Shown here: one piece after another, positions 19,852 to 28,874 of the stretch
Layout: each line of letters begins with the position of its first letter
Numbering within the stretch: the first letter of the stretch is position 1
Assembly (NCBI GenBank): GCA_036504215.1
Contig: DASXVO010000016.1
Location: forward strand, 126,001-190,000
Origin: Vicinamibacterales bacterium
GTDB lineage: Bacteria > Acidobacteriota > Vicinamibacteria > Vicinamibacterales > Fen-181
Reading direction: 5' to 3'
Length of the DNA: 64,000 bases
Translations under genes and position numbers: made by a program
Notes under the pieces: generated by a model
What the model saw: only the letters and a program-made list of their open reading frames with translations
Databases searched by the model: none
What the model was told of the DNA's origin: nothing

Positions 19852-22173
19852 TCATCCTCTCTGCTTCGCGGCCGCCAGCAAGTCGAGCAGCCGCGGCGGG
19901 TTGACCGGCGTGTCGGGCGTGCGGACGCCGCACGCATTGTAGATCGCGTTGGCGATCGCCGGCGCCGTCGGAACGGTGGCCGGTTCGCCGATGCCCTTGG
20001 CTGCGGTGCTGTTCGCCTCGTAGTCGTGCAAGTCGATTGGCAGCATCACCTGCTCGGCCGGGACGTCGAGCGCCGTCGGGATCTTGTAGTCGTGCCAGTT
20101 GCGGTTGACCATCTTGCCGCTCTGGTTCGTATCGAGGATGCGGCCCTCGGTGAGCGCCAGGCCGAGGCCCATCGTGAGACCGCCCTGCACCTGGTTCTCG
20201 CAGGTCAGCTCGTTCATGATTCGGCCGCTGTCCTGTGCCGCCAGGAGCCGCAGCACCTTCACCTCGCCCGTTCGGGTGTTGACTTCGACCTCCGCAAAGT
20301 GCGCGGCAAACGGGCAGATCGCCTTCCCTTCCGGATTCGGCCCGCGATACCCCACGCCGACGATGAGGCCGCGCCGCCGAAACGCGTTGATCGCCGTGAG
20401 GGCCACCTTCTTCGACGGATCGGTCGTCGACACCACCTCCGCGCCTCGCAGCACCAGATCCTGCGCTGGCAACTTCAGCTGTTCGGCGGCCATCGCCAGC
20501 ACCTGCTGCTTCACGTCGAGCGCCGCCGCGCGGGCGGCCGGTGACTCGGTCGGCACGGTCTTGCTGCCGCCGCTGGCCGTCGCGAACTGCGTCGTCGCCG
20601 TGTCGGCCCACTCGACCTGGATCCTGTCGAGCGGCACGCCGAGTTCCTCGGAGACGACCATCGCCATGATCGTCTTGGTCCCGGTGCCGAGATCGCTCGC
20701 CCCCATGTTGATGTTCGCGCTGCCGTCGGAGAAGAGCTTCACGATAATGGTGGCCGGCGGACCGCCGCTGCCGCCTTGCCACAACCCCGCGGCGACGCCG
20801 ACACCGCGCCTGATCACGCCCTCGCCTCTTCCGCGCGTGCGGCCGGCGCTCCAGCCGAAGCGGGCGGCGCCCTCGGCCAGACAGGCCTTCAGGCCGGTGG
20901 TCGTGTAAGGCGGATTGCCCTCGCGCGCCTGGCTCACGATCGGCGCATTCTTCAAGCGGAATTCAACCGGATCCATGCCGATCTTCTCCGCCAACTGATC
21001 CATCATCTGCTCGAGGGACCACGCGCCCTGGGGGTGCCCGGGGGCGCGAAACGCCCGGCCCGGCCCCGCGTTCGTGAATACGTCGGTCATCTCCGTCTTC
21101 ACGTTCGGGCACGCGTAGAGGTCCTTCACCAGCCAGTCCACGCCGCCCACGCCGCCACCCGGATACGCACCCCCTGTGCCGAGCGCCGTCATCTGCAGCG
21201 CCGTCAGTGTTCCGTCCTTCTTCACGCCCGCCTTGATCGTCATCGTCACGGGCGGCCGGTTGCCGACCGCAAGGAAGCTCTCCTCCCGCGTCAGGTGCAG
21301 CTTGACCGGGCGCGCCGTCTTCCTGGCGAGCAGCGCGGCGATGACCGTGTGCTTGCTCACGCTCAGCTTGGCGCCAAAACCGCCGCCCATGTAGTTCCCG
21401 ATGACGCGCACGCTGGACAGCGGGAGTTTCAGCGTCTGAGCGAGGCCGGCCTGGATCGGATAGACGCCCTGCGTGGAATCCCAGACCACGAGGCGGTTGC
21501 CGTCCCACCGCGCGACCGAGGCGTGGGTCTCGGTGGGCACGTGGATCTGGCACGACGTGCTGTATGTCTGCTCGAGGACGAGGTCCGCGGCCGCGAAGCC
21601 GGCGGCCACATCCCCGCGCTGATAGCGCACGACGTCGCCCGATCGGTTGCCTGCCTGGTGGATGGCTGGCGCGTTCGGCCCGAGCGCGTCGGCCGGACGG
21701 GAGACGTACGGCAGGACCTCGTAGTCCACGGCAATCGCCCGGGCGCCGTCCCACGCCTGGTACGGTGTCGCCGCCGCCACCGCGGCGACTTCCTCGCCCT
21801 CGTACCGGCAGTGGGAATCGAACAGGCGGGACAGCGAACCCGCGCGACTGTTGAACCAGGGGATGTCCGTCCCTGGCGATTTGTCGGTGAGGATGGCCGC
21901 CACACCCGGCATCTTCTCGGCCTTCGCGGTGTCGATCCGCTTGACGGTCGCGTGGGCGTGCGGGCACCGCAACACCACGGCGTAGAGCATGTCGGGCAGC
22001 AGCACGTCGGCGGTGTAGGTGGCGGTGCCGCTGACCCGCTCGTACGCGTCGATCCGCGGGAGACGCTTGCCCACCACCGCCGTCGACGTCCAGGGCTCCG
22101 GTGCAAGGGGCGCCGCGGGCTCCGGCGTCTCGGGAGGGACCTCGGTGATGTAGTAGCGATCCTCGGTACTCAT
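19852..22173 (-). CDS. Molybdopterin-binding catalytic subunit (PaoC-like)
   Basis: A 773-residue xanthine-oxidase-family large subunit. The small aldehyde-oxidase a/b hammerhead domain (about 35-150) starts at GKRLPRIDAYERVSGTATYT. The molybdopterin-binding domains include GGGFGAK and GPGRAFRAPG motifs. The catalytic glutamate is E730 in KGIGEPA near the C-terminus, as in active members. It should oxidise aldehydes or hydroxylate a heteroaromatic with water as oxygen donor; the substrate is unknown. No Tat signal is present, so export would be by hitch-hiking on the small subunit. The ATG at 22173 overlaps the small-subunit stop by 4 bp (ATGA). Confidence 0.92.
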   Translation of the reverse strand: MSTEDRYYITEVPPETPEPAAPLAPEPWTSTAVVGKRLPRIDAYERVSGTATYTADVLLPDMLYAVVLRCPHAHATVKRIDTAKAEKMPGVAAILTDKSPGTDIPWFNSRAGSLSRLFDSHCRYEGEEVAAVAAATPYQAWDGARAIAVDYEVLPYVSRPADALGPNAPAIHQAGNRSGDVVRYQRGDVAAGFAAADLVLEQTYSTSCQIHVPTETHASVARWDGNRLVVWDSTQGVYPIQAGLAQTLKLPLSSVRVIGNYMGGGFGAKLSVSKHTVIAALLARKTARPVKLHLTREESFLAVGNRPPVTMTIKAGVKKDGTLTALQMTALGTGGAYPGGGVGGVDWLVKDLYACPNVKTEMTDVFTNAGPGRAFRAPGHPQGAWSLEQMMDQLAEKIGMDPVEFRLKNAPIVSQAREGNPPYTTTGLKACLAEGAARFGWSAGRTRGRGEGVIRRGVGVAAGLWQGGSGGPPATIIVKLFSDGSANINMGASDLGTGTKTIMAMVVSEELGVPLDRIQVEWADTATTQFATASGGSKTVPTESPAARAAALDVKQQVLAMAAEQLKLPAQDLVLRGAEVVSTTDPSKKVALTAINAFRRRGLIVGVGYRGPNPEGKAICPFAAHFAEVEVNTRTGEVKVLRLLAAQDSGRIMNELTCENQVQGGLTMGLGLALTEGRILDTNQSGKMVNRNWHDYKIPTALDVPAEQVMLPIDLHDYEANSTAAKGIGEPATVPTAPAIANAIYNACGVRTPDTPVNPPRLLDLLAAAKQRG

Positions 22174-22811
22174 CCCCGGGCCCCTTCCTGCTTCTTCAGT
22201 TCGGCCGCACGCTGTCCGGCTTTGAAGATGTGGGCGTACGCGCCGCACCGGCAGAGGTTGCCGCTGACACCCTGCCGGATCTCGTCAATCGACGGGCTCG
22301 CGTTCGCCCGCAGCAAACCCTCGACCGCCATGACTTGACCGGGCGTGCAATATCCGCACTGGAAGGCATCTTCTTCGACGAAGGCGCGCTGCACGGGACC
22401 GAGGTCCTCGCCGTGCATCAGCCCCTCGAGCGTGGTGATCGTCCTCCCCTCGGACTCGACCGCCAGCATCATGCAGGAGTAGCGCGGCTTGTCGTCCACG
22501 AGGACCGTGCAGACTCCGCATTCGCCGCGCTCGCAGCCGAGTTTGGTCGCGGTGAGGCCGAGCCGCTCGCGCAACACGTACAGCAATGACCAGCGGGGCT
22601 CGACGAGCAGGCGATGCGTGCGCCCGTTGACCGACAGCGTCACGCGCACCATGTCCGGACCATCAGCGATCTCGGTGCCGGGAGCGGCCTCGACCTGATC
22701 GACGCCGCCGCCCGCGGCCGCAGCGACCGCTCCGGTACCGATCGTCGCCAGGAAGCCGCGCCTCGTGAAGCCCGTGCCGCGGTTCGACTGATCTTCGGGT
22801 TGATCTGACAT
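22170..22811 (-). CDS. [2Fe-2S] subunit with Tat signal (PaoA-like)
   Basis: A 213-residue iron-sulfur subunit. The N-terminal FTRRGFLATIG (Arg17-Arg18) followed by an Ala-rich segment is a twin-arginine signal, so the assembled enzyme should be periplasmic. The plant-ferredoxin-type cluster cysteines are C93, C98, C101 and C113. The second cluster in the helical domain uses C152, C155, C187 and C189. The start at 22811 follows a GAGG site; the frame is open further upstream but codes nothing recognisable. It is the first gene of the cluster, 59 bp from a TATAAT box. Confidence 0.92.
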   Translation of the reverse strand: MSDQPEDQSNRGTGFTRRGFLATIGTGAVAAAAGGGVDQVEAAPGTEIADGPDMVRVTLSVNGRTHRLLVEPRWSLLYVLRERLGLTATKLGCERGECGVCTVLVDDKPRYSCMMLAVESEGRTITTLEGLMHGEDLGPVQRAFVEEDAFQCGYCTPGQVMAVEGLLRANASPSIDEIRQGVSGNLCRCGAYAHIFKAGQRAAELKKQEGARG

Positions 22812-23204
22812 GAGAACCTCAAAAACGTCATCCAGGAACTGCACGATTGCGAGGGGGCGGAGACGGCCGATTATAGCCCACTCGCGCCCCGAGTGAGCGA
22901 CTCGGGCTGCCACTCCCTGATGTCAGGAGCGGAGCCTGACCAGTACGGGACCACCCGTGGACTTCGGGACGACGATGAACACGTTCCCGAAGTCGTCATC
23001 GGCAATCGGCTCAGCCGGCGCCGCCCCGTGAAGTCGCAGCAGTTCGGGCAGCGTCTTCGAGCGCCCGACTTGCCCTTCTTGCCCATCTTGCCCTACGCTT
23101 GCGGCCTGGAAACCACTACGGGAGCGGTCTTCGAGAGAGGTCGGTCCCGGAGTGATGTGTGGACGTCACGGGTGCTTCGAGGGTCCCCAAAGGCAGGAAA
23201 TCCG
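22812..23204. other. Intergenic region between divergent operons
   Basis: This 393-bp stretch holds the TATAAT box above. At 23070-23098 there is a short tandem repeat of CTTGCCC words (three near-identical 9-bp units). On the - strand at about 22939-23066 there is a ~42-codon open stretch, ending at a TGA, that reads like protein (TLPELLRLHGAAPAEP, then DDDFGNVFIVVP) but has no start codon. It may be the end of a lost gene. Nothing else is recognisable. Confidence 0.5.
22870..22875 (-). promoter_or_regulatory. Candidate -10 (TATAAT) of the aldehyde oxidoreductase operon
   Basis: A consensus TATAAT on the - strand lies 59 nt upstream of the PaoA-like start, in the only long non-coding stretch nearby. 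No good TTGACA is found 17 bp upstream. It would drive the A-C-B subunit genes and perhaps the M29, helical-repeat and M48 genes behind them. Confidence 0.45.
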
Positions 23205-25367
23205 ATGAAACGTGTGGCGTGGTTGGTCCTGACACTGGTGATGGCGTGCGCGGTTCCGGCTGGCGCCCAGGAGCGGGAAGACCGGACGCTCCTCTCGTGG
23301 GACCAGATGAGGGCGATCATCAACGAGGTCTCGGGTGAGCGGGCGCAGCAGACGGTCCTCGAGATGGTCCCGTATCCCCGCGTGCGACCTCGCGCCGAAT
23401 ACGAGGGCCACTTCCGTGAAAGCGAGGTGATGGCACGCCTCGCCCGCGAGTACGGCTTCAGCAACGTCGAGATCGAGACGTTCCCGTCGGGCCAGAAGCT
23501 CTGGCAAGCGACGCAGGCCGAACTCTGGCTGGTGAAGCCGGTGCGCCGGAAGCTGTACGACTTCCGGGACGTCGCCGTCTCGATCGCCTCCGGCAGCGAG
23601 AACGGCGATGTCACGGCGGACCTCGTCGACGTGGGCTTCGGCGGACGCGCGGAGGACTACGCCGGCAAGGATGTCAAGGGCAAGGTCGTGCTGGGCTTCG
23701 CCTCGAGCAGTCAACTCCAGCGCCTGGCTGTCTTCGAGCGAGGCGCCGTTGGTGTCGTCAGCTACGATCCCATCCATCCCGAGGCCGATGCCGATCAGAT
23801 CGGTTCGCAGAGCGTGTCTGGCACCGCACCGCAGGGCAAGACCCCGGGCTTCGGCTGGTCGGTCTCGCCGCGCGTCGGCCGCGAACTCGCGGGCATGCTC
23901 GGCCAGGGCGAGAAACTCACGCTGCGCTCGATCGTGAAGGCCGATTCGTATCCCGGGCGAATGGAAGTGGTGCACGCGGTCATTCCCGGCGACGGCACCT
24001 CCCCGCAGGAACTGGCCGTCTCGGGACACCTCTACGAGGGCTACCTCAAGCAGGGCGCGAACGACGACGCCTCCGGGTGCGCAATGACGCTCGAGATGGG
24101 CCGCGCGCTGCTGCGGCTCGTCGCCGACGGCCAACTGCCGAAGCCGAAGCGGACGATCCACTTCTTGTGGGTGCCCGAGATCAGCGGCACCGCGGCGTGG
24201 CTCCAAGCGCACAAGGACATCGCCAGGAAGCTGATTGCCGATCTGAACTTCGACATGGAGGGCCTCGGACTCGGCGCCCACGGCAGCATGTGGGTGATGC
24301 ACCGCACTCCCGACAGCTTCCCGTCGTTCCTCAACGACCTCTCGGCCAACGTGCTCGAGACGATCGCCGATCTCAACCGCGAGCGTGTCCGATACCGCGC
24401 CGGCGGGTACGGTTTCACGCTGCCAGTCGTTTCGCCCAACGGCAGTCACGACCCGTTCTACATCCTCGTGGACAAGCACTACGGAGCCAGCGACCACGTG
24501 GTCTACATGCGGGAGGGGATTCCGTCGGTCATGTTCATCACCTGGCCGGATCCGTTCTACCACTCCTCGCACGACACGCCGGACAAGCTCGACCCGACGC
24601 AGTTCAAGCGGGCGGGCGTCGTCGGCCTCGGCGCGCTGACGATCCTCGCGACGGCCGACGAGGCCATGGCGCTGAAAGTCGCGGCCGAGACACTCGCGCG
24701 CGGCACCGAACGCGCAGGGCAGGCTCAGCGCAAGGGCGTGGCGTATCTCGCCGATGCGGCGGATGCGGCGGCGGTCACGGAGGCCTACAAGGAAGCCGGC
24801 AACGCCGTCCGTCACCAGATCGAGATCGAGAAGGCGACGCTCCGATCGGCCGCCGTGCTCTTCCCCGACATCGCCGATGGACAGAAGAAGCTCGCGGCGC
24901 TCGAGCCGTCGATCGATCAGCGCGCGACCGCGCTCCAAGGCGATGTCACCGCGTTCTACAGACTGACCGCCGCGCGTTGGAAGGTCCCGGCGGCCGAGCC
25001 CGTGCCGACCGAACTCGAACAGAAGGCGGCACGCACCATCGTCGAACAGGTGGGTGGGGCTGCCGGTGGCGGACGCGGGTTCATGGGCGGCTCCGGCGGC
25101 CAGGGCGGCGGTCAGCCAACGCCCGAACGCGAGGCACTCGTGGCCGCGATGCGGAAGATCCCGGGACACATGACCGCCGAACTCGGGGCGCTCGCCCCGA
25201 AGAAGATGACGATCCTCGCCATCCGCAATTTCGTCGCAGGCGAGTTCGAGCCGCTGTCCCTCGCCGACCTGCTGTCGTTCTACCAGGCGCAGGAAAAGGC
25301 TGGCCTGGTCAGGTTGACCGAGCAGGCGCCCGAACCGGTCAAGGGAAAGCCGGCGAAGAAGAAGTAG
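23205..25367 (+). CDS. Secreted M28-family metallopeptidase
   Basis: A 720-residue protein with a signal peptide (1 to ~22). A PA-like domain (about 110-230) precedes the M28 zinc-peptidase core. The core has SGHLYEG, QGANDDASGCAM (bridging Asp), PEISG (the catalytic Glu region), NFDMEG and HSSHDTPD (last His), in the usual order of two-zinc aminopeptidase ligands. The C-terminal ~200 residues are helical with a Gly-rich loop (GGAAGGGRGF) and are not recognised. It probably trims peptides in the periplasm. The ATG at 23205 follows AGGCAGGA; the frame is open upstream without meaning. The pepD gene follows 40 bp downstream. Confidence 0.85.
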   Translation: MKRVAWLVLTLVMACAVPAGAQEREDRTLLSWDQMRAIINEVSGERAQQTVLEMVPYPRVRPRAEYEGHFRESEVMARLAREYGFSNVEIETFPSGQKLWQATQAELWLVKPVRRKLYDFRDVAVSIASGSENGDVTADLVDVGFGGRAEDYAGKDVKGKVVLGFASSSQLQRLAVFERGAVGVVSYDPIHPEADADQIGSQSVSGTAPQGKTPGFGWSVSPRVGRELAGMLGQGEKLTLRSIVKADSYPGRMEVVHAVIPGDGTSPQELAVSGHLYEGYLKQGANDDASGCAMTLEMGRALLRLVADGQLPKPKRTIHFLWVPEISGTAAWLQAHKDIARKLIADLNFDMEGLGLGAHGSMWVMHRTPDSFPSFLNDLSANVLETIADLNRERVRYRAGGYGFTLPVVSPNGSHDPFYILVDKHYGASDHVVYMREGIPSVMFITWPDPFYHSSHDTPDKLDPTQFKRAGVVGLGALTILATADEAMALKVAAETLARGTERAGQAQRKGVAYLADAADAAAVTEAYKEAGNAVRHQIEIEKATLRSAAVLFPDIADGQKKLAALEPSIDQRATALQGDVTAFYRLTAARWKVPAAEPVPTELEQKAARTIVEQVGGAAGGGRGFMGGSGGQGGGQPTPEREALVAAMRKIPGHMTAELGALAPKKMTILAIRNFVAGEFEPLSLADLLSFYQAQEKAGLVRLTEQAPEPVKGKPAKKK

Positions 25368-25407
25368 TTGTTGGTCGGTAATCGACGGCAGTTCAACAGG
25401 AGCCGAC

Positions 25408-26859
25408 ATGTCTCACGCAATCGAGGGTCTGAAACCGGCACTCGTCTGGAAGTATTTCGCGGAAATCAGCCTGATTCCGCGAGGTTCGAAGAACGAGGCG
25501 GCCATCGGGAAATACCTGGTGGACGCCGGAAAGAAGCTCGGCCTGTGGGCGACGCAGGACGGGGTGGGCAATGTACTCGTCCGCAAGCCGGCATCGGCCG
25601 GCCGCGAACTCGTTCCAAGCGTGTGTCTCCAGGGCCACATGGACATGGTCTGCGAGAAGAACAAGGACACAGTCCACGACTTCCTCGAGGATCCGATCGA
25701 GCTGGTCCGCAAGGACAACATGATCATGGCCAACGGGACGACCCTCGGCGCCGACAACGGCATCGCGGTGGCGACATGCCTGGCCATCATGGAGGACAGG
25801 TCCCTCGAGCACGGGCCGCTCGAGTTCCTCTTCACCGTGGACGAGGAGACGGGGTTGACCGGCGCGAACGCACTGCAGCCTGGCTTCCTCGAGAGCAAGA
25901 TTCTGATCAACCTCGACTCCGAGGACGAAGGCGAACTCTACGTCGGCTGTTCGGGGGGCCGCGACAACGCGGGCACCTGGGAGCTCCAGTGTGACGATGC
26001 GCCGGCGGGCGGCAAGGCGGTGCTGGTGAAGGTCGCCGGCCTCAGAGGCGGACACTCCGGCCTCGAAATCCACCAGGGCCGTGGCAACGCCTTGAAGATC
26101 ATCAACCGCGTGCTGACCGCCATGGTGGAGGCGGGCGGGCGCCTGGCGAAGGTTGAAGGTGGCAACAAGCGAAACGCGATTCCGCGCGAGGCCGAAGCGC
26201 TCGTGTGGTTCCCCAAGGCCAAGGCCGCGGCCGCCAGCTCGATCGTCGACGCGTTCAACCTGACGATCAAAGCCGAGTTCGCCAGTGTCGAACCCGGCCT
26301 GGCGATTACCTGCCAGGCGGCAAAGGGCGTCCGCAAGGTCCTCAAGAAGGCCCTGCAGAAAAAGCTCCTCCTCACCCTCGCCGCGCTGCCGCACGGCGTT
26401 CTCAAGATGAGCGCTGACATCCCGGGGCTCGTGGAGACATCCTCGAACCTGGCCATCGTCCAGTGGACGAAGAAGAACATCTCCGTTCAGACGAGTCAGC
26501 GGAGCTCGGTGGCGTCGGAGATCGAAGAGGCGTCGCAGATGGTGCGGGCTGCCTTCGAACTCGGTGGCGCGCTGGCCACGGGGTCGGACGGCTACCCTGG
26601 GTGGAAGCCGGACATCGCCTCGCCGATCCTCAAGCTGGCGCAGACGACGTACCTGCAGTTGTTCCGGAAGGAACCCGCGGTCAAGGCGGTACACGCCGGC
26701 CTCGAGTGCGGCATCATCGGCGAGAAGTACCCGGGCATGGACATGGTTTCCTTCGGTCCGACGATGAGGGAGGTGCACTCGCCGAACGAGCACCTGTACA
26801 TCGACACCGTCGGGAAGTTCTGGCAGTTCCTGCTCGGCATCCTGAAGGCCGTCAAGTAG
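25408..26859 (+). CDS. pepD: Aminoacyl-histidine dipeptidase PepD (M20)
   Basis: A 483-residue cytoplasmic zinc dipeptidase of the M20C family. The motifs are in order: QGHMDMVCEK (first His and Asp), LGADNGIA (bridging Asp), DEETGLTGA (catalytic Glu pair), NLDSEDEGE (Asp ligand) and a C-terminal EVHSPNE (last His). The length is typical. PepD splits Xaa-His and related dipeptides, completing the breakdown begun by secreted peptidases. AGGAG precedes the ATG at 25408. It is likely co-transcribed with the M28 gene upstream. Confidence 0.92.
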   Translation: MSHAIEGLKPALVWKYFAEISLIPRGSKNEAAIGKYLVDAGKKLGLWATQDGVGNVLVRKPASAGRELVPSVCLQGHMDMVCEKNKDTVHDFLEDPIELVRKDNMIMANGTTLGADNGIAVATCLAIMEDRSLEHGPLEFLFTVDEETGLTGANALQPGFLESKILINLDSEDEGELYVGCSGGRDNAGTWELQCDDAPAGGKAVLVKVAGLRGGHSGLEIHQGRGNALKIINRVLTAMVEAGGRLAKVEGGNKRNAIPREAEALVWFPKAKAAAASSIVDAFNLTIKAEFASVEPGLAITCQAAKGVRKVLKKALQKKLLLTLAALPHGVLKMSADIPGLVETSSNLAIVQWTKKNISVQTSQRSSVASEIEEASQMVRAAFELGGALATGSDGYPGWKPDIASPILKLAQTTYLQLFRKEPAVKAVHAGLECGIIGEKYPGMDMVSFGPTMREVHSPNEHLYIDTVGKFWQFLLGILKAVK

Positions 26860-26935
26860 GGAATCCGGGATCAGGGACCGGGGATCAGGGATCAGGGCAG
26901 GAGGGCAGGGGCCGGGGACGGCCTCCCTCCTACCC
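26860..26935. repeat. Short degenerate GGGATCAGGGACC-type tandem repeat
   Basis: Directly after the pepD stop the sequence cycles through GGGATC, AGGGACC, GGGATCAGG and AGGGCAGG words before becoming pyrimidine-rich. It is a second kind of low-complexity stretch placed right behind a stop codon, comparable in style to the CCTTCATCC elements. It has no clear hairpin or coding sense. Confidence 0.5.
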
Positions 26936-26995
26936 CTGATTTCCGCCCCTTCTCTGCCTCGGAGGTCCGATCCTGTTCCTCCGCGTCCTTTTCCC

Positions 26996-28801
26996 ATGCG
27001 CCTGACCCTCATCGACTGGGCCGTCATCGCCGCGTACTTCCTGATCAACATCGGCATCGGTCTCTGGTATCGGAAGCGGGCGACCGGATCGACCGAGGAG
27101 TTCTTCGTCGGCGGACGCAACGTGTCGTGGTGGCTGGCCGGCACCAGCATGGTGGCGACCACGTTTGCCGCCGACACGCCGCTCGCCGTGACCGGCCTGG
27201 TCGCCGCGTATGGCATCGCCGGCAACTGGCTCTGGTGGAACATGCTCCTGTCGGGCATGCTCACCGTCTTCTTCTTCGCCCGGCTCTGGCGCCGCGCGGG
27301 CGTGCTCACCGACGTCGAGTTCGCGGAAATCCGCTATGCGGGCCGGCCCGCGGCGTTCCTTCGCGGATTCCGCGCCCTCTATCTCGGCCTGCCGGTCAAC
27401 TGCATCATCCTCGGCTGGGTCAACCTGGCGATGGTCAAGATCCTGTTGATCGTCTTCCCCGATCTGTCGCTGGCCGCCGTCGGCGTCACCGATCCGAAGA
27501 TCGCCGCGCTCATGGTCGTCTTCCTGATCATGCTGCTCACGGCGCTCATCTCGACCCTGTCCGGCCTGTGGGGCGTGCTCGTCACCGACCTGTTCCAGTT
27601 CGTCCTCAAGATGGGGATGGTGGTCGTCCTCGCCTGGTTCTCCGTGCGGGCGGTGGGCGGCATCGACATGCTCACCGCAAAGCTCCGGGCGCTCGACGCG
27701 GCGCGCGGTGGGCACGGATCCATCTTGTCGTTCACGCCGGACATCGGGTCCGCGTGGATGCCCATGATCGCGTTCTTCGTCTACCTCGCGGTCTCGTGGT
27801 GGGCCACGTGGTACCCGGGCGCCGAGCCGGGCGGTGGCGGGTTCGTCGCGCAGCGCATCTTCTGCGCGAAGAACGAGAAGCACTCGCTGCTGGCGACCCT
27901 GTGGTTCACCATTGCGCACTACGCCATCCGGCCGTGGCCGTGGATCCTCACGGCGCTGGCTTCGCTGGTGCTCTACCCCACGCTCGCCGACAAGGAGGCC
28001 GGCTTCGTCAAGACCATCGTGGACCCCGCGGTCTTCCCGCCCGCGCTTGCGGGCCTCATGATCGCGGCCTTCGCCGCCGCCTACATGTCCACGATCGCGA
28101 CCCAGCTCAACTGGGGCGCCTCGTACCTGGTGAACGACGTATACCGCCGGTTCCTCGTGACGGACGCGAGCGACCACCACTACGTCCGCGTCTCGCAGTT
28201 GGCCACGGTGGGCCTCATGCTGGTGTCGTCCGTGGTCACGTACTACCAGGACTCGATTGCCGGCGCCTGGAAGTTCCTGCTGGCCATCGGCGCGGGGACA
28301 GGCAGCGTCTTCATCCTGCGGTGGTTCTGGTGGCGGATCAACGCATGGAGCGAGGTCGTGGCGATGGCGACCTCATTCGCGGTCTCCCTGGTGCTCCAGT
28401 TCGTTGTGAGGCTGGACAGCAACAACCCGACCGAGTTCGCCTGGACCGTGCTGATCACCGTTGCCTGCTCGACCATCGCGTGGCTCACCGCCACGTTCGT
28501 CACGGCTCCCGAACCAACCGCCACGCTCCTCGCCTTCTATCGGCGCATTCGGCCCGCCTCCGCCTTGTGGGGCCCGATTGCGCGGCAGGCGAGCGACATC
28601 GAACCGCAACGCGACACCCTGTCGAACCTCTTCGACTGGCTGGCGGGTTGCGCGATGGTCTATCTGGCGCTGTTCGGGATCGGGCATCTCGTATTCGGCG
28701 CCGTGCCGAGGGGGCTCGCGTTCCTTGCGATATCGGCCCTCTCCGGCGCTGCACTATACTGGAACCTCGATAGGCGCGACTGGAAGGTGATCGACGGCTG
28801 A
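26996..28801 (+). CDS. Sodium:solute symporter (SSS family)
   Basis: A 601-residue polytopic protein with about 13 hydrophobic segments and the SSS pattern. AYFLINIGIGLWYRKR is the first helix, GGRNVSWWLAGTSMVATTF is the conserved sodium-site segment between helices 1 and 2, and AAAYMSTIATQLNWGASYLVND is the conserved helix 8 to loop region. It imports an organic solute with Na+; the substrate (proline, sugar or other) cannot be told. It follows pepD by 136 bp in the same direction. A weak ribosome-binding site precedes the ATG at 26996. Confidence 0.88.
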   Translation: MRLTLIDWAVIAAYFLINIGIGLWYRKRATGSTEEFFVGGRNVSWWLAGTSMVATTFAADTPLAVTGLVAAYGIAGNWLWWNMLLSGMLTVFFFARLWRRAGVLTDVEFAEIRYAGRPAAFLRGFRALYLGLPVNCIILGWVNLAMVKILLIVFPDLSLAAVGVTDPKIAALMVVFLIMLLTALISTLSGLWGVLVTDLFQFVLKMGMVVVLAWFSVRAVGGIDMLTAKLRALDAARGGHGSILSFTPDIGSAWMPMIAFFVYLAVSWWATWYPGAEPGGGGFVAQRIFCAKNEKHSLLATLWFTIAHYAIRPWPWILTALASLVLYPTLADKEAGFVKTIVDPAVFPPALAGLMIAAFAAAYMSTIATQLNWGASYLVNDVYRRFLVTDASDHHYVRVSQLATVGLMLVSSVVTYYQDSIAGAWKFLLAIGAGTGSVFILRWFWWRINAWSEVVAMATSFAVSLVLQFVVRLDSNNPTEFAWTVLITVACSTIAWLTATFVTAPEPTATLLAFYRRIRPASALWGPIARQASDIEPQRDTLSNLFDWLAGCAMVYLALFGIGHLVFGAVPRGLAFLAISALSGAALYWNLDRRDWKVIDG

Positions 28802-28874
28802 CGACGCGCATGCACCGGCGTGCGGCGCAGTGCAGGGGCCGTTCGCGAACGGCACCCACGGTTGGATTGCACCG

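Noticed and set aside
22893-23204. N-terminal extension of the M28 peptidase to 824 residues
   Set aside because: It would hide the clear signal peptide starting at 23205 and reads through a tandem repeat with no protein-like features.
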